Below, one piece after another: positions 17,166 to 24,772 of a stretch of DNA of 64,000 bases (within the stretch, counting starts at the first letter, position 1; every line of letters starts with the position of its first letter). The notes beneath the pieces are model-generated. The model was not told the DNA's origin, did not search any database, and saw nothing but the letters and a program-made list of their open reading frames with translations. The position numbers were made by a program, and so were the translations under genes. Origin of the DNA: Pseudonocardia benzenivorans CB1190 (lineage in GTDB: Bacteria; Actinomycetota; Actinomycetes; Mycobacteriales; Pseudonocardiaceae); NCBI RefSeq assembly GCF_000196675.2, contig NC_015312.1, forward strand, positions 4,340,001 to 4,404,000. Reading direction: 5' to 3'.

Positions 17166-17171
17166 TACCCT
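17166..17171 (+). promoter_or_regulatory. Predicted -10 box (TACCCT) of leaderless LysR gene
   Basis: TACCCT, seven bases, then ATG 17179. This supports that ATG as the start and a leaderless mRNA. Confidence 0.5.
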
Positions 17172-17178
17172 GGGAGTC

Positions 17179-17982
17179 ATGGCTCGGATCGAGGTCCGCG
17201 AACTCGAGTACTTCCTCGCTGTGGCCGACACGCTGCACTTCGCCCGCGCCGCAGACCAACTCGGGATCGCCCCTCCCCCGCTGTCGCGCGCGATCGCACG
17301 GCTCGAACGGCGGTTGGGCACGGCGCTCTTCGAGCGCTCCAGCCGCCGGGTCGAGCTGACCGCGGCCGGCCGCGTGTTCCGCACCGAGGCGCGGGCCACC
17401 CTGCGCGCCCTCGACCGCGCCGTCCGGCGGGCGCAGCAAACCGGCCGCGGCCCGCTGCGGATCGCCACCCCGTCCGGCACCGGCGCGGGCCTGCTGCGCG
17501 AGGTGGTGCGCGGCTACGTCGCCCGCTCCGGCCGTGACGCGATCGAGCTCGTCTTCACCAGGGACCAGGTCTCCACGGTCCGCGACGGCCACGCCGACGT
17601 CGCGCTGGTGTGCTCCTCGGCGGACGACCTGACGGGCCTGCAGGTCCGGCACGTTGCCACCGAGCACCCGGTGGCCCTCGTGCCGCTCGACCACCCCTTC
17701 GCGGGACGGCCCTCCCTCACGGCCGCGTGCCTGAGCCGCGACCCGGCCTACGTCACCGAGCCCCCACCGGTCGGGCTCGACGCGCTCATCGATCTGGTCG
17801 CCACGGGCCAACTGATCGCGGTCGTCGGCGACAGCGCCCTCGACCGGCTCGGCCGGCACGTCGCCGCAGTCCCCGTGACCGGCCTCCCGGCGACGGACGT
17901 TCTGCTCGCCTGGCCGGCGGACGGTCCGGACCCGCGCGTCGCCGGGCTGCTCGACCTGGTGCGGGAGCGCCGCTCGGCATGA
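17179..17982 (+). CDS. LysR-family transcriptional regulator
   Basis: 267 residues from ATG 17179, preferred over an upstream ATG because a -10 box stands seven bases before it and because LysR proteins start directly with the HTH. Residues 1-60: VRELEYFLAVADTLHFARAADQLGIAPPPLSRAIARLE, the standard LysR winged helix. The effector domain (about 85-260) is somewhat short and lacks an obvious second subdomain signature at the end. It is divergent from the F420-reductase-like gene, whose expression it probably controls, with a 104-base shared promoter region. Confidence 0.88.
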   Translation: MARIEVRELEYFLAVADTLHFARAADQLGIAPPPLSRAIARLERRLGTALFERSSRRVELTAAGRVFRTEARATLRALDRAVRRAQQTGRGPLRIATPSGTGAGLLREVVRGYVARSGRDAIELVFTRDQVSTVRDGHADVALVCSSADDLTGLQVRHVATEHPVALVPLDHPFAGRPSLTAACLSRDPAYVTEPPPVGLDALIDLVATGQLIAVVGDSALDRLGRHVAAVPVTGLPATDVLLAWPADGPDPRVAGLLDLVRERRSA

Positions 17983-18169
17983 CGGACCGGGCCCCGCGAC
18001 GACGCGGTTGAGCACCGCCACGTGGCTGTGCGGCTGTGGGTCCTGGTTGCGGTTGGTCGCGTGATCCCACCGCGTCCACGCCAGCCCGGTGGCCTCTTCA
18101 CGTCCCTCGGCTGCCGCCCACGACGTAACTCGGTCGACCGGGGCGGGTCGTTCGGCGAGGCTCCTCGTC

Positions 18170-18958
18170 GTGGAGCTCGACGACACCCTGGTCGACCGGT
18201 TCGTCGCCGACGGGTTCGTGCACCTGCCCGGCGCGTTCGGCCGCGACGTCGCCGACGAGTGCCGTGACCTGTTGTGGACCGCGACCGGCTGCGCCGCAGA
18301 CGATCCCGCGACGTGGACGCGGCCCGTCGTGCGGATCCCCGGCATGGCCCAGCCGCCCTTCCGCGCGGTCGCGACCACGCCGGTGCTGCACGCGGCGTTC
18401 GACCGGCTCGTCGGGCCGGGCCGGTGGGTGCCGCGCGCCGGGCTCGGCACGTTCCCCGTCCGGTTCCCGCATCCCGACGACCCCGGCGACGCCGGGTGGC
18501 ACGTCGAGGCGAGCTACGCCGGTCCCGACGGCGCGCCGCGGACGAACCTCCGCTCCCGCGGCCGTGCGCTGCTGATGCTGTTCCTGTTCTCCGACGTCGG
18601 GCCCGACGACGCGCCGACCCGGATCCGGGTGGGCTCGCACCTCGACGTCGCGCCGCTGCTCGCCCCCTACGGCGACGACGGCGCGGAGTTCGTCGCCCTC
18701 GCCGGCGATGCGGTCCCGGCGAGCGACGGGCGGCCCGTCGCGTTCGCGACCGGCGCCGCGGGCGACGTCTACCTGGTGCACCCGTTCGTCGTGCACGCGG
18801 CGCAGCCGCACCGGGGCACCGCGCCGCGGTTCATGGCCCAGCCCCCGCTGGAGCCCACCGGCCTGCTCGACCTGTCCGGCACCGATCCGACGCCCGTCGA
18901 GCAGGCCGTGCTGGACGGCCTCGCGGCGGCGGGGCTCAGCCCTTCCAGGACCGGGTGA
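18170..18958 (+). CDS. Phytanoyl-CoA dioxygenase (PhyH) family protein
   Basis: 262 residues from GTG 18170, where the conserved part (ELDDTLVDRFVADGFVHLPGAF) begins; the frame is open to an ATG at 18089, giving 289 residues. Non-haem Fe(II)/2-oxoglutarate enzyme pattern: H111-x-E113 in WHVEASY and a distal histidine H209 in PFVVHAAQPHRG, with the arginine two residues after the last histidine positioned for 2-oxoglutarate. The HxE rather than HxD triad is a known variant. Its 3' end overlaps the tail of the convergent MftD-like gene by 23 bases. Substrate unknown. Confidence 0.78.
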   Translation: MELDDTLVDRFVADGFVHLPGAFGRDVADECRDLLWTATGCAADDPATWTRPVVRIPGMAQPPFRAVATTPVLHAAFDRLVGPGRWVPRAGLGTFPVRFPHPDDPGDAGWHVEASYAGPDGAPRTNLRSRGRALLMLFLFSDVGPDDAPTRIRVGSHLDVAPLLAPYGDDGAEFVALAGDAVPASDGRPVAFATGAAGDVYLVHPFVVHAAQPHRGTAPRFMAQPPLEPTGLLDLSGTDPTPVEQAVLDGLAAAGLSPSRTG

Positions 18959-20114
18959 AGTCGGGCGGGATGACCAGGTCGTCGCGGCTGAGCTCGTGGA
19001 TCGACGACCTGCCCAGCCCGAGCAGGGCCGAGTCGATGCCCTGGCGCAGGATCTGCAGCACGTTGGCCACCCCGGCCTCGCCGTTCGCGGCCATGCCCCA
19101 CAGGTAGGCGCGCCCGATCAGGACCGCTCGGGCCCCGAGCGCCAGTGCCTTCACGACGTCGCCGCCGCGCCGGATGCCGCCGTCCATCAGGACCTCGACC
19201 TGGTCGCCCACCGCGTCGACGACCGCCGGCAGCAGCCGGATCGCCGCCGGCGTCCCGTCGAGGTTGTTGCCGCCGTGGTTGGACACCGAGATCGCCGTGG
19301 CGCCCGCGTCGACGGCACGCCGGGCGTCGTCGGGGTGCGTGATGCCCTTGACGGCGAACGGACCGCCCCACTCCTGGCGCAGCCAGGCGATGTCCTCCCA
19401 CGTCGGCAGCGGGGTGCCCATCCACTCCCCGTAGGCGCCGAAGAACGTCGGGGCGGGCTCGCCGGGTGCGGCGAGGTTGGGCGTCGTGAGGTCGGGGAGC
19501 TTGCCGTGCTTGAGCCAGCCGGCGAGGTAGCGCGGCCGCAGCACGCCCTCGGGGGCGAACCGCAGCATCGCCTTGAGGTCGAGCTTCTCGGGGATCATCG
19601 GGCTGCCCCAGTCGCGGCCGTTGGCGAACGACCAGTCGAGGGTGACGATGAGCCCCTTCGCGCCCGCGGCCTTGGCCCGTTCGGCGCGCTGCAGGATGCG
19701 CTCCCGCGTGCCGACCCAGTACATCTGGAAGAAGAGCTTGTCGTTGGCCGCGGCGACGTCCTCGACGGCCCGGCTCGCGAACGACGACAGCCCCATCGCG
19801 GTGCCGGCCCCGGCGGCGGCGCGCGCGACGGCCACCTCGCCCTCCGGGTCGACGGCCTGCACGCCCGTCGGGGAGATGACGACCGGGAACGCGATCTCCT
19901 GGCCCATCACCGTCGTGGTCTGGGAACGCTCCTGGGGCAGGTCCGCGATGCGCGGCCGAAAGCCCAGCTCGCTGAACGCGGCCACGTTGTCCTCGGTCGT
20001 GATGCCGCGTTCGCTGCCGGCGACCAGCGCCATGTAGACGGACTTCGGCAGCCGCCTGCGCGCCCGCCGCTGTGCCTCGGCGACCGTCTCGAACCACTCG
20101 CCCGTGCTCGCCAT
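18936..20114 (-). CDS. mftD: Pre-mycofactocin synthase (MftD)-like FMN oxidoreductase
   Basis: 392 residues, complete. FMN-dependent alpha-hydroxyacid oxidase fold: FPVVISPTGVQAVDPEGEVAVARAA, GLSSFASR, TLDWSFANGRDWGSP, the catalytic SVSNHGGNNLDGTPA and a VLMDGGIRRGGDVVKAL phosphate-binding loop. The N-terminus (WFETVAEAQRRARRRLPKSVY) and the HGGNNLDGTPA block match MftD rather than lactate or mandelate dehydrogenases. MftD oxidatively deaminates the cyclised precursor to give the redox-active mycofactocin core. None of mftA, B, C, E or F lies nearby, so this may be a displaced biosynthetic gene or a paralogue with another substrate. Confidence 0.75.
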   Translation of the reverse strand: MASTGEWFETVAEAQRRARRRLPKSVYMALVAGSERGITTEDNVAAFSELGFRPRIADLPQERSQTTTVMGQEIAFPVVISPTGVQAVDPEGEVAVARAAAGAGTAMGLSSFASRAVEDVAAANDKLFFQMYWVGTRERILQRAERAKAAGAKGLIVTLDWSFANGRDWGSPMIPEKLDLKAMLRFAPEGVLRPRYLAGWLKHGKLPDLTTPNLAAPGEPAPTFFGAYGEWMGTPLPTWEDIAWLRQEWGGPFAVKGITHPDDARRAVDAGATAISVSNHGGNNLDGTPAAIRLLPAVVDAVGDQVEVLMDGGIRRGGDVVKALALGARAVLIGRAYLWGMAANGEAGVANVLQILRQGIDSALLGLGRSSIHELSRDDLVIPPDFTRSWKG

Positions 20115-20220
20115 TGCCCGCTCCCTTGCAGCCCGGCCCTCGTCGTCGTCCGCGGGAGCCTAGCGTTTCGGCACCGAGTGCCGAAAGTGGAGGGTGCGTG
20201 CCGCGGCGTCCATCCCGACG

Positions 20221-20257
20221 AAAAGCACCCTCCCGCAACCGGGGTCGCGGGAGGGTG
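20221..20257 (-). terminator. Rho-independent terminator of CvnA-like gene
   Basis: An 11-base perfect stem, CACCCTCCCGC (20226-20236) and GCGGGAGGGTG (20247-20257), with a ten-base loop, followed on the minus strand by TTTT (20224-20221). It lies 22 bases past the stop of the minus-strand gene ending at 20279 and also marks the upstream boundary of the MftD-like gene. Confidence 0.85.
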
Positions 20258-20278
20258 TGCGTACGGGATCAGACGCCG

Positions 20279-22066
20279 TCAGTCGTCGACGGTCTCGTCG
20301 CCGCCCGCGCGGTGGCGACCCTCCTGCAGACCGCGCTGCCAGCTCGACAGCCGCATCCGCACCCGGTCGGGGGCGCGCTCGGTACGCGTCGCGCCGACGC
20401 CCACGCCGTCCTCCCCGGGTTCACCGCGGGGCGGCGGGACGACCTGACGGCCGGGCTGCCGGCGCGGGAGCCCGCTCGCCGTCGTGGACAGCTCGTCGGA
20501 CTCGGCCGCGAGCTGTGCCGCGGCGGCCCAGCCACCGTCGTCGCCCCAGTCCTCGGCGCCCGCGCCGGGCGCGTGGTGGGCCCCGCCGGTCCGGAACCAG
20601 GCCGACGCCATCTCCTCGTAGATGGGGCTGCCGGCCTCGTCGTCGGTGCCCATCGTGCGCGGGTCGAGCGGGCCGAACAGCGCGTCGGCGCCGTGCGAGA
20701 CCGCGGCACTGGCCGCGGCGAACAGCGGTGTCTCGTCGATGCGGATCGGCGGCAGCCCGTCGGGCGCCGGGGTGTCGGTCACTGGCCGCCCGCCCAGCGG
20801 GTCGACGACGGGCAGCGCGCCGGTGGGCGGGTCGACGGCCTCGGCGGACAGCGGCTCCGCCGGCGGACGACCGGCGAACATGCTGGTCGGCGAGTCGGCG
20901 AACCCGGCGTCCGCACCGACGGCATCGTCGAGGTCGGCGAGCCCGGCGGGCGACGACGACGCCGGGAACGCCCCGGTCCCGAACCCCTCACGGTCGAACC
21001 CTGCCGTGGCGGTGACGGGCAGCGGCCCACTCTCGGCGGGCCCGACGAGCACGTGCGCCGGACAGTGCACGGCGGCGACCAGGGCGAGGCCGGGCGCCGG
21101 CGGATGCGCCGGATCGACCCGGACGCTGACACGCAGGCCCGCCCGCCGGGCGAGCCGGGCCGCGACGAACAGCCCCACCCGGTCGGCCGGGAGCAGGCCT
21201 TCCTGTGCGGGGTCGTCGAGGCGGAACTGCAGCTCGTCGGCCTCCTCGCCGCGCAGCGCGACCCCCGCGACGAACACCTCGACGGCGAGCCCGCCGTCGG
21301 CCGTCCAGTGGCTGGCCAGGTCGATGCGGGCGCCGGGCGCCGTGGTCGCGCCGGTGTGCGCCAGCAGCTCGGCGAGGACGGCGCCCAGACCGTCGGCCGC
21401 GGCGGCCGCCAGCACGGCCCCGGCGGGCGGGGCGACGACGACGCGCGGCGCGTCCTCGACACCGGACATCACCTCACCGAGCAGCTCGCCGAGCAGGACC
21501 GGCCCCTCGGCGCGCCGCACCGGCTCGGCACCGGCGAGGGTGAGGACTGTGTCGCTGTCGCGGCGGGTGCGCCGGGCGACGGCGGCGAGCTCTGCGAGGT
21601 CGGCGAGCGGACCGGGGCGGGTCTCGTTGGCGCGCAGGCGTTCGGCGAGCGCCGCCTGCCGCGAGGCCTGCGCGCGCAGCCGCCGGATCACCCCGAGCAG
21701 GACGCCGTCGACCGCCACGCCCGGCGTGACGACGGGCAGCGGGCCCGACAGCGGCTCGGGCTCGGCGGGCACAGCACGCTCCCGCGCGACGGGCGAGGGC
21801 CGCGACCCCGCTGCCGGCGCGTCGTGGCCGGCGGGCGGGAAGGACGGGCCGGGGACCTGCGCGAACCCGCCCGCCGGGGTCGAGGGGCGGTGGCGGACCT
21901 CGGGCGCCCACGCGTCGTCACGGCCGCGGTCCTCGACGACCGGGACCCGCGCGGCGCCCAGCGGCTGCCACGACGCGGGCCGCCGGCCCTCGCCGGCGCC
22001 GGACACGTCCCCCCAGAGGTCGGTGGAGCCGCCGAGCGGCTCACCCTGCTCCGAGTTTCGCACCAC
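20279..22066 (-). CDS. Degenerate soluble CvnA-type histidine kinase paralogue
   Basis: 595 residues, GTG start with GGAGGG five bases upstream. It has no transmembrane segment. Residues 105-330 follow the dimerisation/ATPase core of actinobacterial conservon kinases (CvnA): LAELAAVARRTRRDSDTVLTLAG replaces the usual LDHLATRMRR block, losing the histidine, and LAELLAHTGATTAPGARIDL replaces the ATP-binding LAELIENATTFSPP block, losing the asparagine. The long disordered tail ends in GLPRR and RVRMRLSSWQRGLQEGRH, the characteristic CvnA C-terminus. It therefore looks like a pseudokinase or scaffold. No cvnB, C or D partner is next to it. Confidence 0.65.
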   Translation of the reverse strand: MVRNSEQGEPLGGSTDLWGDVSGAGEGRRPASWQPLGAARVPVVEDRGRDDAWAPEVRHRPSTPAGGFAQVPGPSFPPAGHDAPAAGSRPSPVARERAVPAEPEPLSGPLPVVTPGVAVDGVLLGVIRRLRAQASRQAALAERLRANETRPGPLADLAELAAVARRTRRDSDTVLTLAGAEPVRRAEGPVLLGELLGEVMSGVEDAPRVVVAPPAGAVLAAAAADGLGAVLAELLAHTGATTAPGARIDLASHWTADGGLAVEVFVAGVALRGEEADELQFRLDDPAQEGLLPADRVGLFVAARLARRAGLRVSVRVDPAHPPAPGLALVAAVHCPAHVLVGPAESGPLPVTATAGFDREGFGTGAFPASSSPAGLADLDDAVGADAGFADSPTSMFAGRPPAEPLSAEAVDPPTGALPVVDPLGGRPVTDTPAPDGLPPIRIDETPLFAAASAAVSHGADALFGPLDPRTMGTDDEAGSPIYEEMASAWFRTGGAHHAPGAGAEDWGDDGGWAAAAQLAAESDELSTTASGLPRRQPGRQVVPPPRGEPGEDGVGVGATRTERAPDRVRMRLSSWQRGLQEGRHRAGGDETVDD

Positions 22067-22215
22067 GCGATCCCTCCGAACGGCTTGCGATCGCCGCCCC
22101 GTCCCACTCCACGCGGGAGCCGGGACGCTGGTGCCGACGGGGGAGCTGCGATCCTGCGTCGTGAAGGCTGAAGGCTACCCCGCCACGCAATCGCCGGCGG
22201 CGCACCCGAGGGGAA

Positions 22216-22773
22216 TCAGGCATTCGCGCGGCGACACGCCGACGGGGTGCTTGCCAACGGCACCTCGGCCCGATCTTCGAGCCGCGCCCCGCGCGGCGAC
22301 GACCGGTCGGCGACGAGAACGACCTGCTCGACGGTCCACCGGAGGTCGATCTCCGCACCGGCCAGGTCGGCGGGCACCCGGCCGCGGGCCAGCACCAGGT
22401 CGGCGCGGAACGGCTGCGGATGGGTCACCGGCACGATCGGTGATGTGGCGTCGAACACGGCCGCGCCGAGCTCGTCGAGGCCCCGGGCGGGCGCCGCGAG
22501 CCACTGCCCGCCGAGGCGCACGGTCCGCGGGCCGAGCACGCACTCCACGGGCCCCGCGCCCTCGACCGCGTCGGCCACCGCGTCGACGAGCGCGGCCTCC
22601 AGCCCGCCCCCGGCCGCCGGTACGGTCAGGTGCCCCAGCGGCCGCAGCTTCACGATCCACTGCTCCGGGACCGACCACGTGACGCCGCGGACGACGGGCC
22701 GCGGCAGGTCCCGCAGCGCGTCGAGCACCGCGGCGGACGGCCGGACCGCGATCGACATGCGCACGACCGACAT
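22216..22773 (-). CDS. 2'-5' RNA ligase/phosphodiesterase-superfamily protein, second motif degenerate
   Basis: 185 residues from ATG 22773 (GAGGCGGGACG before it). It has the 2H-phosphoesterase layout: VPEQWIVKLRPLGHLTVP supplies the first H-x-T, but the second site reads FRADLVLARGR where active proteins read FRPHLTLAR, so the second catalytic H-x-T is missing. ThpR-like proteins process cyclic phosphates or join 2'-5' ends; this one probably binds RNA without full catalysis. It is divergent from the serine hydrolase gene at 22961 across a repeat-rich spacer. Confidence 0.7.
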   Translation of the reverse strand: MSVVRMSIAVRPSAAVLDALRDLPRPVVRGVTWSVPEQWIVKLRPLGHLTVPAAGGGLEAALVDAVADAVEGAGPVECVLGPRTVRLGGQWLAAPARGLDELGAAVFDATSPIVPVTHPQPFRADLVLARGRVPADLAGAEIDLRWTVEQVVLVADRSSPRGARLEDRAEVPLASTPSACRRANA

Positions 22774-22821
22774 CGTCCCGCCTCGTTCCGCCCGCCGCGA
22801 TCCCCCGCCCGCGCACCGGGC

Positions 22822-22895
22822 CGACCGCGCGTGCGCCGGGCTCATCGACCGCGCGTGCGTCGGACACATGATCGACGCCTGCGTCGGCGATGAGT
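22822..22895. repeat. Three imperfect tandem repeats in divergent intergenic region
   Basis: Copies start at 22822, 22846 and 22873 with the core CGACCGCGCGTGCG, CGACCGCGCGTGCG and CGACGCCTGCG, each followed by a CGG...CAT/GAT/GAG-like tail. Period about 24-27 bases. It sits between divergent genes and could be a regulator array or simply repeat expansion. Confidence 0.55.
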
Positions 22896-22960
22896 ACGTG
22901 GCGACCGCGTCGTCCTACCGTCGGAGTCCCGGTGCCCGGGACCTGACCGAGAGGACGACG

Positions 22961-24067
22961 ATGACCGACCTGTACGCGACCCTCGCCGAGCACGTCGAAC
23001 GCGGCGCCGTCCCGGGCCTGGTCGCCGGGGTCGCCCGCGGTGGTGTGACCGACGTCGAGGTCCTCGGGTCGACCGGGTACCCCGGCGCGCAGGGCGCGCG
23101 CCCGATGACGCGCGACACGCTGTTCCGGATCACGTCGATGACCAAGCCCGTCGTCGCGGCCGCGGCGCTGTCGCTCGTCGAGGACGGGACCCTCGGCCTC
23201 GACGACGCGGTCGACGACCTGCTTCCCGAGCTCGCCGACCGCCGGGTGCTGCGCGACCCGCAGGGCCCGCTCGACGACACCGTCGCCGCCGAGCGTCCGA
23301 TCACCGTCGAGGACCTGCTGAGCTTCCGCGCCGGCCTGGGCTTCGACCTCGACGTCGGCTTCCCGACGAGCCCGCTGTTCGCCGCCGCGGCCGAGCTCGG
23401 CCTCGCCATCGGGCCGCCGGTCCCGCCGTCGCCGCACTCCCCCGACGAGTGGCTGCGCCGTCTCGGCACGCTGCCGTTGCTCGCCCAGCCAGGTGCGCGG
23501 TGGCTCTACGACACGTGCGCCGACGTGCTCGGCGTCCTGGTCGCCCGGGCCGGGGGCGCGGCGCTGCCCGACGTCCTCGCCGAGCGCGTCCTGACCCCGC
23601 TGGGGATGCCCGACACCGCATTCCACGTCGAGGGCGCCGACGTCGACCGGCTCGCGGCCGGCTGGACCGACGGACCCGACGGCACGCCCGTCCCCCTGCA
23701 GGACGGCGGCGCATGGACCCGGCCCCCGGCGTTCCCGTCGGGCAGCGCAGGGCTCGTCTCGACCGTCGACGACTACGTGCGGTTCGCGACCGCGCTGGCG
23801 GCGGGCGAGCTGCTGGCCCCCGCGACGGTGGCGCGGATGGTCACCGACCGGCTGACCGGCCCGCAGCACGGCTCCGTGCTGCTCGGGGACCGCGGCTGGG
23901 GCCTGGGCCTGGCCGTCGACCCCGGGGGCCGCTACGGCTGGGACGGCGGCTTCGGGACGACGTGGCTGACCGACCCGGGCTCCGGGACGGTCGCGGTCCT
24001 GCTGACCCAGCGCACGTTCAGCGGGCCGGTGTTCGAGCTGATCAGTGCGTTCCGGGCGGCGGTCTGA
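22961..24067 (+). CDS. Serine hydrolase (class C beta-lactamase/EstB type)
   Basis: 368 residues from ATG 22961 with GAGGACGACG upstream. The SxxK nucleophile motif SMTK near residue 60 and a tyrosine motif YDT near residue 182 (variant of YxN) define the beta-lactamase/transpeptidase-like fold; a WDGGFG segment near 330 replaces the KTG-type box, as in EstB-like esterases. No signal peptide, so it is probably cytosolic and more likely an esterase or lactonase than an antibiotic resistance enzyme. A TACCGT box at 22916-22921 could be its promoter. Confidence 0.82.
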   Translation: MTDLYATLAEHVERGAVPGLVAGVARGGVTDVEVLGSTGYPGAQGARPMTRDTLFRITSMTKPVVAAAALSLVEDGTLGLDDAVDDLLPELADRRVLRDPQGPLDDTVAAERPITVEDLLSFRAGLGFDLDVGFPTSPLFAAAAELGLAIGPPVPPSPHSPDEWLRRLGTLPLLAQPGARWLYDTCADVLGVLVARAGGAALPDVLAERVLTPLGMPDTAFHVEGADVDRLAAGWTDGPDGTPVPLQDGGAWTRPPAFPSGSAGLVSTVDDYVRFATALAAGELLAPATVARMVTDRLTGPQHGSVLLGDRGWGLGLAVDPGGRYGWDGGFGTTWLTDPGSGTVAVLLTQRTFSGPVFELISAFRAAV

Positions 24068-24079
24068 GCCGGCGGGCCG

Positions 24080-24700
24080 TCACTCGAAGAGGTCGGTCGG
24101 GCCGGCCCCGCGGCGGACGATCTCCGGCTCGGGTCCCGAGAAGTCGATGACGGTCGTCGGCTCGACCCCGCACTCCCCCGAGTCGACGACGGCGTCGACC
24201 AGGTGGTCGAGCCGTTCCTTGATCTCCCAGCCCTGGGTGAGCGGCTCGGGCTCGTCGGGCAGCAGCAGCGACGAGCTCAGCAGCGGCTCCCCCAGCTCGT
24301 CGAGCAGCGCCCGGACCACCGTGTGCTCGGGGATCCGGACACCGACCGTCTTCTTCTTGGGATGCAGCAACCGGCGCGGCACCTCGCGCGTCGCGGGCAG
24401 GATGAAGGTGTAGCTGCCCGGCGTCGCCGCCTTGAGCGTGCGGAACAGGCTGTTCGACACGGTGACGAACTGGCCGAGCTGCGCGAAGTCGCGGCAGACG
24501 AGGGTGAAGTGGTGCTTGTCGTCGAGATGGCGGATCTCGCGGATGCGGGCGATCCCCTCGGCGTTGCCGAGCCGGCAGCCGAGCGCGAAGAGCGAGTCGG
24601 TCGGGTACGCGATCAGCCCGTCCTCGCGCACCATCTCGACGACCTGCGTGATCGCGCGCCGCTGGGGGTCGACGGGATGGACGTCGAAGTACCGGGCCAT
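24080..24700 (-). CDS. YciO/Sua5-family threonylcarbamoyl-AMP synthase-like protein
   Basis: 206 residues. The YrdC domain shows AITQVVEMVREDGLIAYPTDSLFALGC at the N-terminus, DDKHHFTLVCRDF, and KKKTVGVRIPEHTVVRALL. The long form Sua5 C-terminal domain is absent. YrdC/Sua5 make threonylcarbamoyl-adenylate for tRNA t6A; the DDKHHFTLVC block is that of the YciO branch, whose own activity is weak or different. A minus-strand TAGGCT box at 24714-24709 stands eight bases before the ATG, suggesting a leaderless transcript. Confidence 0.8.
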   Translation of the reverse strand: MARYFDVHPVDPQRRAITQVVEMVREDGLIAYPTDSLFALGCRLGNAEGIARIREIRHLDDKHHFTLVCRDFAQLGQFVTVSNSLFRTLKAATPGSYTFILPATREVPRRLLHPKKKTVGVRIPEHTVVRALLDELGEPLLSSSLLLPDEPEPLTQGWEIKERLDHLVDAVVDSGECGVEPTTVIDFSGPEPEIVRRGAGPTDLFE

Positions 24701-24708
24701 GGCGCCGC

Positions 24709-24714
24709 AGCCTA
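24709..24714 (-). promoter_or_regulatory. Predicted -10 box (TAGGCT) of YciO-like gene
   Basis: TAGGCT read on the minus strand, eight bases before ATG 24700. It implies a leaderless mRNA. Confidence 0.45.
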
Positions 24715-24772
24715 TGCCCGCCCGCCCGCCCGCGGGCGCGGCCCTCACCCGCCGCGTGCGAGACTCGCGCCC

